Below are positions 1 through 7,560 of a stretch of 64,000 bases of DNA, piece after piece (position 1 is the stretch's first letter; the number at the start of each line of letters is the position of its first letter). The position numbers and the translations under genes were made by a program. Under the pieces are notes generated by a model. That model saw only the letters and a program-made list of their open reading frames with translations. It was not told where the DNA came from and searched no databases. Origin of the DNA: Comamonadaceae bacterium (GTDB taxonomy: Bacteria; Pseudomonadota; Gammaproteobacteria; Burkholderiales; Burkholderiaceae_C); assembly GCA_947372745.1 (NCBI GenBank), contig CANBUY010000004.1, positions 23,404 to 87,403 of the forward strand, written 5' to 3'.

Positions 1-551
1 TCACCAACAGCAAGCGCCCCCTCAACAAGGTGGAAGACATTGCAGGCCTGAAATTGCGCGTCATTCCTAACCCCATCAACGTGGACTGGGTAAAAGCCCT
101 TGACGCCAACCCCACGCCGCTGCCTTTCCCTGAGGTTTACGCCGCCATGGAACAAAAAGCGATTGATGGCCATGAAAACCCAGTGACCGTGATCAATGCC
201 AACAAGTTTTATGAAGTACAAAAGTACCTGGCCATCACCAACCACCAGTACAACCCGCAGTCCGTCATCATCAGCAAAAAATTCTGGGACACACTCAATG
301 CGGCTGAGAAGAAATTGATTGACGATGCGTCCGACGAAGCCACCAAGTACCAGCGCGTACAAAACCGTGCAGTCATGACCACGGCTCTGGACAATGTAAA
401 GAAAAACGGCATGGTGGTGACCGAGTTCTCAGCGGCTGAAGCGGCTAAATTTCGTGAAAAAATGAAGCCGGTGATTGCCAAGTATTCGGCCAATGTGGGC
501 GAAGCGACTGTCAACGAAATGATGGCGGAGCTCGCCAAACTGCGTAAATAA
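1..551 (+). CDS. TRAP transporter solute receptor, DctP family (3' part only)
   Basis: Periplasmic receptor of a tripartite ATP-independent transporter, which hands an organic acid to a membrane DctQM pair. Only about 183 C-terminal residues are present; the frame is open from base 3, so the start lies upstream of the window. The segment PLPFPEVYAAMEQKAIDGHE followed by KFYEVQKYLAITNH is characteristic of the ligand-closing C-terminal lobe of DctP proteins. A strong terminator follows directly, so this receptor is the last gene of its unit and any DctQM genes must be upstream. Its position before quinate/shikimate genes suggests, by inference only, a role in uptake of those acids. Confidence 0.9.
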   Translation, partial: TNSKRPLNKVEDIAGLKLRVIPNPINVDWVKALDANPTPLPFPEVYAAMEQKAIDGHENPVTVINANKFYEVQKYLAITNHQYNPQSVIISKKFWDTLNAAEKKLIDDASDEATKYQRVQNRAVMTTALDNVKKNGMVVTEFSAAEAAKFREKMKPVIAKYSANVGEATVNEMMAELAKLRK

Positions 552-563
552 ACACAGTCCCCT

Positions 564-607
564 GAACACGGTTCGCAGCGAGTCTGCGCCCGTGTTCCTT
601 CTTTTTT
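564..607 (+). terminator. Rho-independent terminator after the TRAP receptor
   Basis: GAACACGG (564-571) pairs with CCGTGTTC (590-597), with an inner CGCAG/CTGCG stem (574-578 with 584-588), followed by CTTCTTTTTT (598-607). Stem plus T tract is a textbook intrinsic terminator. It separates the TRAP gene from aroQ 42 bases further on, so the catabolic genes need their own promoter or partial read-through. Confidence 0.85.
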
Positions 608-648
608 GAAACTTGTCCCGCGCACCGGGTCAGCACCTAAAGGCCACT

Positions 649-1098
649 ATGAAAATTCTCGTGCTCAACGGCATCAACCTCAATATGTTTGGCAAACGTG
701 ACCCGAAGCAATACGGCACGATCACGCTCGACGAGATCAACGCCAGCCTGTCGGCTCTGGGGCAAGAGCTTGGCACCCAAGTGGAATGCTTTCAGACCAA
801 CCATGAAGGCGCGATGTGCGAGCGCATTCATCAGGCTTATGCCGATGGCGTGGATGCCGTGCTGATCAACGCGGGCGCCTGGACGCACTACAGCTACGGT
901 ATTCGTGATGCACTGGCGATTTTGACCTGCCCGATTGTGGAGGTGCACATGTCGAACATCCATGCGCGTGAGCCGTTCCGCCACGTCTCGGTCTTTGGTG
1001 AAATCGTCATGGGTCAGATTTGCGGTTTTGGCGTGGTCAGCTACTTGCTGGGCTTGCGCGCTGGCGTATCAGCGGCGAAGGCAAAGGGCGCTAAATAA
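649..1098 (+). CDS. aroQ: Type II 3-dehydroquinate dehydratase
   Basis: Interconverts 3-dehydroquinate and 3-dehydroshikimate; in this context probably the catabolic step of quinate use. The 149-residue protein has the usual type II length and all expected active-site residues: Arg17 and catalytic Tyr22 in the flexible loop (GKRDPKQYG), Asn74 and His80 in NAGAWTHYS, and Glu98, His100 and Arg107 in EVHMSNIHAR. The ATG at 649 is chosen over an in-frame TTG at 613 because the conserved N-terminal strand MKILVLNG begins there. The stop overlaps the next ATG as TAATG, implying translational coupling with the AroE-like gene. An anabolic paralogue elsewhere in the genome is likely. Confidence 0.93.
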   Translation: MKILVLNGINLNMFGKRDPKQYGTITLDEINASLSALGQELGTQVECFQTNHEGAMCERIHQAYADGVDAVLINAGAWTHYSYGIRDALAILTCPIVEVHMSNIHAREPFRHVSVFGEIVMGQICGFGVVSYLLGLRAGVSAAKAKGAK

Positions 1099-1934
1099 TG
1101 ATCAATGGCCATACCGAGCTGATTGCCCACATCGGTTTCCCCACCCACGCCTTCAAGGCGCCCATGATTTACAACCCCTGGTTCGTGAAAGCCGGTGTTA
1201 ATGCCATTGTGGTTCCCATGGGCTGTCAGGCGCAGGACTACCCCGATTTTTTACGTTCGGTGTTCAAGCTAAGCAATATTCGGGGCGCTCTCATCACCAT
1301 GCCGCACAAGGTCACGACTGTTGGCTTGCTTGATGAGGTGTTGCCCACCGCGGCCATTGCAGGGGCGTGCAATGCGGTCAAACGCCTACCGAATGGTCGC
1401 TTGCAAGGCGACATGTTTGATGGCGAAGGCTTTGTGCGCGGCGTACTGCGCAAAGGCCTGGTCTTGAAGGGCGCCCGTGCGCTGGTGGTGGGCAGCGGTG
1501 GCGTAGGTTGCGCTATTGCCGCTTCATTAGCCGCAGCTGGCGTGCTTGAAATGGATTTGTTTGATGTGCATGAGGCATCGGCCAACGGCCTGGCGCAGCG
1601 CCTGTTGCAACATTACCCGCAAATGACGGTTCGCACAGGCCGCAAAGACCCTGCAGGATTTGATTTGGTGGTTAATGCCACCCCGATGGGTATGGATGAA
1701 GGCGACGATATGCCGATGGATGTCTCGCGCCTTGAGGCTCGGACCTTTGTTGGTGAAGTGGTCATGAAAACAGAGATGACCGCTTTTCTGGCCGCTGCCC
1801 ATGCCCGCGGTTGTCGGGTGCAGGTGGGCTCAGACATGCTGTTTGAGCAAATCCCTGCCTATTTGGAATTTTTTGGTTTCCCCAGCACCACGCCTGACGT
1901 TTTGCGTTCCGTGGCCCAGCTTAGCTACAAGTAA
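1098..1934 (+). CDS. AroE-family dehydrogenase, quinate/shikimate type (divergent)
   Basis: Shikimate dehydrogenase-family oxidoreductase of 278 residues. Catalytic Lys in TMPHK, the Asn of GACNAV, the Asp of GDMFDG and the Gln of the C-terminal MLFEQ helix are conserved, and a GSGGVG nucleotide-binding loop is present. The N-terminal SxS substrate motif of AroE (HSKSP in E. coli) reads AFKAP, so both substrate-binding serines are lost. The second Rossmann strand ends in Asp (LFDVH) instead of the NRT motif of NADP enzymes, suggesting NAD and hence a catabolic, oxidising role. It is coupled to aroQ upstream and lies 11 bases before the VOC gene. Substrate could be quinate, shikimate or a relative; I would not call it the biosynthetic aroE. 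Confidence 0.8.
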   Translation: MINGHTELIAHIGFPTHAFKAPMIYNPWFVKAGVNAIVVPMGCQAQDYPDFLRSVFKLSNIRGALITMPHKVTTVGLLDEVLPTAAIAGACNAVKRLPNGRLQGDMFDGEGFVRGVLRKGLVLKGARALVVGSGGVGCAIAASLAAAGVLEMDLFDVHEASANGLAQRLLQHYPQMTVRTGRKDPAGFDLVVNATPMGMDEGDDMPMDVSRLEARTFVGEVVMKTEMTAFLAAAHARGCRVQVGSDMLFEQIPAYLEFFGFPSTTPDVLRSVAQLSYK

Positions 1935-1945
1935 GGAGAAGAGAC

Positions 1946-2827
1946 ATGACCCTGCCTGCCCCCCATCGTGAAGCCGTGCCCGAGATGCCCAATCGGCTGG
2001 GCATTCATGGTATTGAGTTTATTGAGTACGCCACCAGCCGCCCACAAGCTTTGGGACAGGTGCTGGAAAGCATGGGCTTTCGGCCCGTGGCCCGGCACCG
2101 GTCGCGAGAAATCGTTTTGTACCGCCAGGGCTCGATGAATTTAGTGGTCAATGCGCACCCGGACGACGCCCGTGTAAGCGCCACCGTGGGCGGCAACCCT
2201 GTGATCTCCAGCGTCGCGTTTCGCGTGCAAGATGCGCTGAAGGCGCACACCCGTTGCATGGAGTTGGGTGCCTGGGATGTGCCTAGTCACGTTAAGGCGA
2301 TGGAGCTGCATATTCCCGGCATTCGGGGGCCGGGCGGTAGCCGCTTTTACTTTGTGGACCGCTGGCAAGAGTTCTCCATTTACGACATCGACTTTGTGCC
2401 GATTCCCACGGTCGACCCTGCGCCACCTGCACTGGCTGGCATGAGCTACTTTGGCTTGGTTCAATACATTGGTGCGGCCCGCAGTGCGGACTGGGTGTCA
2501 TACTTTGAGCGCATGTTCGACTTCAACCTGATTCCGGATGAGCAACGTTTTGGCATATTGCCCAAAGGCACGCTGATGCGCAGCCCGTGTGGCCAGTTTT
2601 TATGGCAACTCATTGAGCCCGACCCGATGATGGACGTCACCGAATCCACCGAATGTTTGCAGCGCTTGGGCATTGGTGTGCCCGATGTCAACGCTGCTGT
2701 GACCCTGCTCAAGGCCCGTGGTGTTGAGTTTGTGGAGTCGGCCCATTTGCACCCCGAAGACCGGGGCGCGCTCACGCGCACGGTGCTGGGCTCGGTGTCA
2801 TTTGAGTTGGTTCACCAAGCTGAATAG
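1946..2827 (+). CDS. Two-domain VOC protein, hydroxyphenylpyruvate dioxygenase-like
   Basis: A 293-residue protein with two glyoxalase/VOC modules (about 18-150 and 160-290) resembling 4-hydroxyphenylpyruvate dioxygenase. HGIEF opens the first module. In the second, FELV keeps the metal-ligand Glu, but the two ligand His positions of HPPD appear replaced (YFGLVQY and LQRLGIGV), so dioxygenase activity is unlikely. In Pseudomonas QuiC1 an HPPD-like domain is fused to the C-terminus of dehydroshikimate dehydratase; here the corresponding pieces are separate genes with the HPPD-like one first. The stop is 9 bases from the dehydratase ATG. A partner or stabilising role for that enzyme is an inference. 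Preceded by a good ribosome site (AAGGAGAAG). Confidence 0.8.
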   Translation: MTLPAPHREAVPEMPNRLGIHGIEFIEYATSRPQALGQVLESMGFRPVARHRSREIVLYRQGSMNLVVNAHPDDARVSATVGGNPVISSVAFRVQDALKAHTRCMELGAWDVPSHVKAMELHIPGIRGPGGSRFYFVDRWQEFSIYDIDFVPIPTVDPAPPALAGMSYFGLVQYIGAARSADWVSYFERMFDFNLIPDEQRFGILPKGTLMRSPCGQFLWQLIEPDPMMDVTESTECLQRLGIGVPDVNAAVTLLKARGVEFVESAHLHPEDRGALTRTVLGSVSFELVHQAE

Positions 2828-2836
2828 GAGCTCAAC

Positions 2837-3721
2837 ATGAACATGCTTGAAGGCTTCGGGATGGACACCATCACCCTGGCGGGGCCGTTGGAGGCCAAGC
2901 TGGCCGCCATGTCAGCCGCCGGCTTCACCCAGGTGATGCTGAGTGCGCGTGACATGGTGGGCCACCCCGGTGGGCTCAATGCAGCGGTGGAGGCGGTGCG
3001 CATGAGCGGTTTACGCCCCACCGGTTTTCAGGTGCTGCGCGACTTTGAGGGGCTCTCGGGCCACCTGCATGAGTACAAGATGGACATCGCCAAATCGATG
3101 CTGGAGATGTGCGCCGCGCTGGACAGCAAGGTCTTGTTGGTGTGTTCGTCCACCTCACGCCATGCCACCCAAGACCTCGATTTGATCGCCCAGGATTTGC
3201 GCAAGCTGGCCATGTTGGCCGTGCCGCTGGGCATCAAGGTGGCTTATGAGGGCTTGTCCTGGGGGCGCACGGTCAATGAGTTCACCACCTCTTGGGATGT
3301 GGTGTGCCGCGCTGACTGCCCTAATTTGGGCATCGGGCTGGATTCGTTTCATATTTTTGCCGCCAAAACGCCGCTCGACAGCATTGAAGAGCTGGACCCT
3401 GAGCGCATTTTTCTGGTGCAACTCTCGGATTTCATGTGGCAAGACACCCCCAGTTTTGAAGAGCGCATGGCCACGGCCCGCACCTTTAGGGTGTTTCCGG
3501 GTGAGGGCGTGCACAGCGACGAGCTGGCTGATCTGGTTTTGCGTCTGGACAAAATAGGCTACCGCGGCGACTACAGCTACGAGGTGTTCAACGACGACTA
3601 CCAGCAATTGCCTCTGCATGTGGTGGCCGAGCGTGCCCGCCGCAGCACGATGTGGTTAAGCGAAGACGTGCTGCACCGTTCGCCACCTCTGCCAGAATGG
3701 GTGTCCCAAACACGACCTTAA
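2837..3721 (+). CDS. 3-dehydroshikimate dehydratase (AP-endonuclease-2 TIM barrel)
   Basis: Converts 3-dehydroshikimate to protocatechuate, the committed step from quinate/shikimate into the beta-ketoadipate pathway. This 294-residue TIM-barrel protein resembles the N-terminal half of QuiC1 and AsbF. Predicted metal ligands are Glu138 (YEGLSWG), Asp169 (GLDSFHI), Gln195 (VQLSDF) and Glu249 (YEVFN). It follows the HPPD-like gene after 9 bases, with a GGAG ribosome site, and comes before an aldo/keto reductase. The alternative reading, a generic sugar-phosphate isomerase, is much less likely given EGLSWG, LDSFHI and the neighbours. Confidence 0.88.
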   Translation: MNMLEGFGMDTITLAGPLEAKLAAMSAAGFTQVMLSARDMVGHPGGLNAAVEAVRMSGLRPTGFQVLRDFEGLSGHLHEYKMDIAKSMLEMCAALDSKVLLVCSSTSRHATQDLDLIAQDLRKLAMLAVPLGIKVAYEGLSWGRTVNEFTTSWDVVCRADCPNLGIGLDSFHIFAAKTPLDSIEELDPERIFLVQLSDFMWQDTPSFEERMATARTFRVFPGEGVHSDELADLVLRLDKIGYRGDYSYEVFNDDYQQLPLHVVAERARRSTMWLSEDVLHRSPPLPEWVSQTRP

Positions 3722-3744
3722 TCGTTCACAGTTAGTAGACCCCC

Positions 3745-4746
3745 ATGCACCAAAGACAACTCGGCCCTTTTTCTGTTTCAGCCCTCGGTTTGGGCTGTAT
3801 GAACCTCAGCCATGCGTATGGCGCACCCGTGTCCCCCGAGCAGGGTGAGCGGGTGTTGCTCTCTGCGCTTGACGCCGGTGTGACCCTCTTTGACACTGCC
3901 GCCTTGTACGGCTTTGGTGCCAATGAAACGCTGGTGGGCCGTGTGATGAAGTCGCACCGGCAGAAATTTATCCTGGCCAGCAAATGCGGCATGCAAGGCG
4001 TTGACCGGGGCGACGGCAAAGTTGTGCGCGTGATCGACGGACGCCCGGCAACGATCAGAAAGACCTGCGAAGACAGCCTGCGACGCCTGCAAACCGACTT
4101 CATTGACCTCTATTATTTGCACCGCTGGGATAAAAACGTGCCGATTGAAGACAGCGTGGGTGCCCTCAGTGACCTGGTGCAAAAAGGCTACATCCGCAGC
4201 ATTGGCCTGTCCGAAGTGTCGGCCGCCACCTTGCGCAAAGCGCACGCTGTTCACCCCATAGCCGCCGTGCAGACCGAGTATTCCCTTTGGACGCGTAACC
4301 CTGAGATTGCGGTGCTCAAAGCCTGCGAAGATCTGGGTGTGACCTTTGTGGCGTACAGTCCCGTGGCACGCGGCTTTTTGTGTGGGCAGTTGACCGATGT
4401 GAGCGTGCTGGAGACACAAGACATTCGCCGCACCATGCCGCGCTTTGACCCGGAAAATTATGCCGCCAACCTTAAACTGTTGCCCGCTTTTCAGAAAATA
4501 GCCCAAGAGGTGGGCGCCACGCCCTCGCAGTTGGCACTGGCTTGGCTGTTGAACAAAAGCAAAACCCTTATCCCCATTCCCGGCACCACCAGCCTGTCGC
4601 ATTTGGCCGAAGACCTGGAGGCCGCTGACCTTGCTTTGTCGCCCCAAGTCATGGCAACGCTGGACGCCTTGATTAACCAAAACACGGTATCAGGCAACCG
4701 TTACAACGACCAAGCCAGCAGCGAAGTCGACACGGAAACGTTTTAA
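3745..4746 (+). CDS. Aldo/keto reductase
   Basis: NAD(P)H-dependent carbonyl reductase with an (alpha/beta)8 barrel, 333 residues. The family tetrad is visible: Asp and Tyr in FDTAALYG, Lys in ASKCGM and His in YYLHRWD. The NADP-site segments VAYSPVARGF and IPIPGTTSLSHL are typical of the YghZ/AKR13-like groups. It lies 23 bases after the dehydroshikimate dehydratase on the same strand, so it probably belongs to the same transcript, but it has no established place in quinate breakdown and its substrate is unknown. Start ATG fits the conserved N-terminal strand (QLGPFSVSALGLG). Confidence 0.88.
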   Translation: MHQRQLGPFSVSALGLGCMNLSHAYGAPVSPEQGERVLLSALDAGVTLFDTAALYGFGANETLVGRVMKSHRQKFILASKCGMQGVDRGDGKVVRVIDGRPATIRKTCEDSLRRLQTDFIDLYYLHRWDKNVPIEDSVGALSDLVQKGYIRSIGLSEVSAATLRKAHAVHPIAAVQTEYSLWTRNPEIAVLKACEDLGVTFVAYSPVARGFLCGQLTDVSVLETQDIRRTMPRFDPENYAANLKLLPAFQKIAQEVGATPSQLALAWLLNKSKTLIPIPGTTSLSHLAEDLEAADLALSPQVMATLDALINQNTVSGNRYNDQASSEVDTETF

Positions 4747-4748
4747 AT

Positions 4749-4810
4749 CTGCTATAAATAAATGAGCTGTTGTAGCTCATTGGGCGTGCTCTTCAGCCCT
4801 ATTTTCATAA
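4749..4810 (+). repeat. Dispersed repeat, copy 1 of 6 (diverged)
   Basis: About 62 bases with the same order of blocks as the other copies (4749, 8566, 30469, 39861, 57319, 63493): GCTAT, an A/T spacer, AGCTG, then a block ending near TTCAGCCCTATTTTC. It fills most of the space between the aldo/keto reductase and the hydrolase. The hydrolase frame is open through it, so a longer start there would be repeat-derived. This is the most diverged copy. Confidence 0.55.
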
Positions 4811-4818
4811 AGTTACCC

Positions 4819-5541
4819 ATGTCAAACACTGTGCTTCTATTACCTGGCCTGATGTGCGACGCCGCCGTCTGGGCACCCCAGGTGCAGGCTCTCTCAAACC
4901 AAGCGCGCTGCGAGGTGGTGCGCTATGGTCTGCTGGACTCACTCAGCGCCATGGCCGAACACGTCTTAATCACCGCGCCCACCGAGCGCTTTAGCTTGGC
5001 GGGTCACTCGATGGGCGGCCGAGTGGCGCTGGAAGTGCTGCGTTTGGCGCCTGAGCGGGTTGAGCGGCTGGCCTTGCTGGACACTGGTACCCACCCCTTG
5101 GCCCCCGGTGAAGTAGGTGAGCGCGAACGTGCCGGGCGCATGGCTTTGTTGTCGCAAGCGCGCCGCCAAGGCATGCGCAACATGGCCAGTTTGTGGGCGC
5201 GTGGCATGGTGCACCCTGATCACCGCAGCACGCCGGTGTTTGAGTCGGTGCTGGATATGCTGGAGCGCAGCAGCCCCGAGCAGTTTGAGGCCCAGATCAA
5301 CGCGCTCCTCACCCGGCCCGACGCCGCCCCCTTGTTGCCCACCATCACCTGCCCCACGCTAATTTTGTGCGGGCGGGAAGATACTTGGAGTCCCCCCGAG
5401 CAACATGCGGCCATGCACGCCGCCTTGCAAACCGGCAACTCCCCTTGTGAATTGGTCATCATCGAGCAGTGCGGGCACATGTGCACGATGGAGCAATCCC
5501 TTGCGGTCAATGAGGCGCTGACCCGTTGGTTGGCCAACTGA
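4819..5541 (+). CDS. Alpha/beta hydrolase
   Basis: Compact alpha/beta hydrolase of 240 residues with nucleophile elbow GHSMGG, acid Asp in GREDTWSP and catalytic His in CGHMCTMEQ. Substrate is unknown. The ATG at 4819 is preferred to upstream starts (TTG 4762, ATG 4770) because the conserved strand TVLLLPGLMCD follows it and the upstream region belongs to a dispersed repeat. Same strand as the quinate genes, so it may be the last gene of that unit; in such a setting a lactonase or esterase acting on a cyclic-acid ester would be plausible, but this is speculation. Confidence 0.82.
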   Translation: MSNTVLLLPGLMCDAAVWAPQVQALSNQARCEVVRYGLLDSLSAMAEHVLITAPTERFSLAGHSMGGRVALEVLRLAPERVERLALLDTGTHPLAPGEVGERERAGRMALLSQARRQGMRNMASLWARGMVHPDHRSTPVFESVLDMLERSSPEQFEAQINALLTRPDAAPLLPTITCPTLILCGREDTWSPPEQHAAMHAALQTGNSPCELVIIEQCGHMCTMEQSLAVNEALTRWLAN

Positions 5542-5625
5542 CACGCACTTAAGCTACCCTTCACTTGTTTTTTGGATAAACGCCATGATTTATTGGCGGT
5601 AGTTAAATTAGCTTTAAAGGCAAAA

Positions 5626-6573
5626 ATGTTGAATCAATCTCTCAAACGCCGTCTCGGCCAATGGTTGGCTATTGCGGCCTTGTTGGGCTGCAGCTTGGCG
5701 ATGGCCCAAAGCGAACCTACGCTTAAGCAGGTTTACGACGAAGCCCAGGCCGGACGCGTCGAGCAAGCGCAAGTCATGATGCAGCAGGTGCTGGTGGCCC
5801 ACCCCGGCAGTGCCAAAGCCCATTTTGTGCAAGCTGAACTGTTTGCCCGCCAAGGCAAGACCGGCCTCGCGCGTGATGCGCTGGCCACGGCTGAAAAACT
5901 CACCCCTGGCCTGGCATTTGCAAAACCCGAAGCCGTCACCGCACTGCGGGCTCAGCTGGCAGCCAAGAACAATACCCAGTCCAATATAGGCGCCTCTTCC
6001 AATCGCGCGGTTCAGGCGGCTGCGCCTGTGGCCCCTGCCGCCTCTTTTCCGTGGGGCATCGTTTTGGCCTTGGGCGGTGGTGCGATAGCCATTTTTATCT
6101 ACATGCAGCGTAAAAAAGAAGCCGCCGTCATGGCCATGCCGCAAGGTGTCTATGCCAATCAAGCACCCATGCAAGGGGGCCTCAATGGTCAGCAAGGTTT
6201 TGGTATGGGTAACCAAGCGCCCCAAGGCATGAACCCCGGAATGAATCCAGGCATGAACAACGGCTTCGGTCAGCCCCAAGGTTACGGCCAGCCACAAGGC
6301 AATGGCATGGGCGGACGCATCATGGGTGGCTTGGCCACGGGTCTGGCGGTGGGCGCAGGCGTCATGGCCGCACAAGCCATTGGCAAAAGCCTGATGGGCA
6401 ACGACACACCCGCCGGTCACCAGCCGAACAACGCCACCAATGGTGGGCAAGAAAATTTTGCCGGCAACAACGACATGGGCGGCCAAAACTTCGGCCTCAA
6501 TGACACGTCGTCATGGGATGACAACAGCAGCTCTATGGCCAGCAGTGACGGCGGTGGTGACTGGGACTCTTGA
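5626..6573 (+). CDS. Exported TPR protein with membrane anchor and Gly/Asn/Met-rich tail
   Basis: A 315-residue protein. It starts with a signal peptide (RRLGQWLAIAALLGCSLAMAQ), then a short tetratricopeptide-like region (about 30-105; QAGRVEQAQVMMQQVL and AKAHFVQAELFARQGK), a transmembrane segment (FPWGIVLALGGGAIAIFIYM), and a low-complexity tail with MNPG repeats and GQ, GN and QP runs, ending in a short acidic segment. The ATG at 5626 has an AAAGG ribosome site 5 bases upstream; upstream in-frame codons lack one and do not fit a signal peptide. Function is not known; a scaffold role at the envelope would fit the architecture. It ends in a convergent hairpin facing the IclR gene. Confidence 0.75.
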   Translation: MLNQSLKRRLGQWLAIAALLGCSLAMAQSEPTLKQVYDEAQAGRVEQAQVMMQQVLVAHPGSAKAHFVQAELFARQGKTGLARDALATAEKLTPGLAFAKPEAVTALRAQLAAKNNTQSNIGASSNRAVQAAAPVAPAASFPWGIVLALGGGAIAIFIYMQRKKEAAVMAMPQGVYANQAPMQGGLNGQQGFGMGNQAPQGMNPGMNPGMNNGFGQPQGYGQPQGNGMGGRIMGGLATGLAVGAGVMAAQAIGKSLMGNDTPAGHQPNNATNGGQENFAGNNDMGGQNFGLNDTSSWDDNSSSMASSDGGGDWDS

Positions 6574-6596
6574 TTGTTCTGGCGAGTCACCACCCG

Positions 6597-6620
6597 ATAA
6601 GGCGACATGGCCCGCCTTAT
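6597..6620. terminator. Convergent hairpin between the TPR gene and the IclR gene
   Basis: ATAAGGCG (6597-6604) pairs with CGCCTTAT (6613-6620) around an 8-base loop. It lies between two convergent stop codons. No T tract follows on either strand, so it is only a probable weak bidirectional terminator. Confidence 0.5.
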
Positions 6621-6634
6621 GAGCGCTGTAAGCG

Positions 6635-7435
6635 TTAAAGCACAGAGCGCAAGGTCTGTGCAGTCTCTGTGATGGCTGGCACCAGCTTTTCAATAATTGC
6701 CTGATGCGGCCAGGATGCCACCTGAAACGTGATGCTGACAGCCGCCACTGACTTGCCATGACGGTCCTTCAAAGTGACCGCCACGCCACCCAAGCCCACA
6801 TCCAGAAATTGCTCTGTAATCCAGTAGCCCAATGATCGGGCTGCCTGCACGTTGGCTATGAATTGACTGGCCTCCATGGCGGCATGGGGTGTAAAACTGG
6901 CAAAGTCATGCACCAATACCCACTCTTCTAGCGCTTTCTCGCTGAACGCTGATAACAACATCACACTGGGCGAAACGGTGTGGGCCGGCACTCTGGCTCC
7001 GGCATAAAAGCCAATGGAGACCACTCTTGGGCTGTTCGAGCGGGCAATGTAAACCACCTCGTGGCCATCAAGAATGCTGACGTTGACGGTTTCCCCGGTG
7101 AGCATCGACAAGCGCTGAATGAAGGGCTGCACCAGACGCGGCAAGCGTGCTGAACCGAGGTAGCTTTGCCCCAGTCTCAGCACCCTTGGAGAGAGCCAAA
7201 ACAGCTTGCCATCCGTCTGTGCATAGCCAAAATGACACAGACTGAGTAAGTGACGTCGCGTCGCAGTTCGCGGAATGCCGGTGCGAGCCGACACCTCGGC
7301 CAGGGTCATGCGGGAATGGTCATCATCGAACGATTCAATCACTTTCAAACCTCGACCCAGGCCGACAATCAAATCACGCGGATCGATGGGGAACTGAGCC
7401 GTCTCGGCGGGCGCGTGTTGAGTTAATGAGGTCAT
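6635..7435 (-). CDS. IclR-family regulator, PcaR/PobR-like
   Basis: A 266-residue DNA-binding regulator with N-terminal winged helix (about 25-85; LAEVSARTGIPRTATRRHLL) and IclR effector domain (about 100-255). The segments GLGRGLKVIESF and FWLSPRVLRLGQSYL are typical of the PcaR/PcaU/PobR branch, which responds to protocatechuate, 4-hydroxybenzoate or beta-ketoadipate. It is transcribed away from the second AroE-like gene and the Liv-type importer. The shared intergenic space contains two inverted repeats of the PcaU/PobR kind (7469-7483 and 7489-7505). It probably controls 7561-13189 and perhaps also the quinate genes upstream. Confidence 0.9.
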   Translation of the reverse strand: MTSLTQHAPAETAQFPIDPRDLIVGLGRGLKVIESFDDDHSRMTLAEVSARTGIPRTATRRHLLSLCHFGYAQTDGKLFWLSPRVLRLGQSYLGSARLPRLVQPFIQRLSMLTGETVNVSILDGHEVVYIARSNSPRVVSIGFYAGARVPAHTVSPSVMLLSAFSEKALEEWVLVHDFASFTPHAAMEASQFIANVQAARSLGYWITEQFLDVGLGGVAVTLKDRHGKSVAAVSITFQVASWPHQAIIEKLVPAITETAQTLRSVL

Positions 7436-7468
7436 GGCAAGACGATATATAGGACAAACCCCTGAAGT

Positions 7469-7483
7469 ATCCGCTAATCGGAT
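7469..7483. promoter_or_regulatory. Putative IclR-family operator 1
   Basis: Perfect inverted repeat ATCCG-CTAAT-CGGAT between the divergent IclR and AroE-like genes. It resembles the ten-base palindromes bound by PcaU and PobR regulators. Its centre is 21 bases, two helical turns, from operator 2. Confidence 0.65.
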
Positions 7484-7488
7484 GGAGT

Positions 7489-7505
7489 TGTCCGATAAGC
7501 GGACA
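7489..7505. promoter_or_regulatory. Putative IclR-family operator 2
   Basis: Inverted repeat TGTCCG-ATAAG-CGGACA. It is close to the published PcaU site core (GTTCGATAATCGCAC). It lies 17 bases upstream of the -35 box of the forward promoter, where an activator of this family would be expected to bind. Confidence 0.7.
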
Positions 7506-7522
7506 AAAAGATGATTCTACGG

Positions 7523-7551
7523 TTGACGCTCCTTGTCTCGCATCCTAGACT
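7523..7551 (+). promoter_or_regulatory. Sigma-70-like promoter of the second AroE-like gene
   Basis: TTGACG (7523-7528), 17-base spacer, TAGACT (7546-7551). The predicted transcription start is near 7558, only about 3 bases before the ATG at 7561. No ribosome-binding site precedes that ATG, so the transcript would be leaderless or nearly so. Confidence 0.55.
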
Positions 7552-7560
7552 CCACCCGAA

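Noticed and set aside
3778..4680. 300-codon open frame on the minus strand
   Set aside because: Antisense to the aldo/keto reductase, His/Gln-rich composition, no domain features; a shadow of the real gene.
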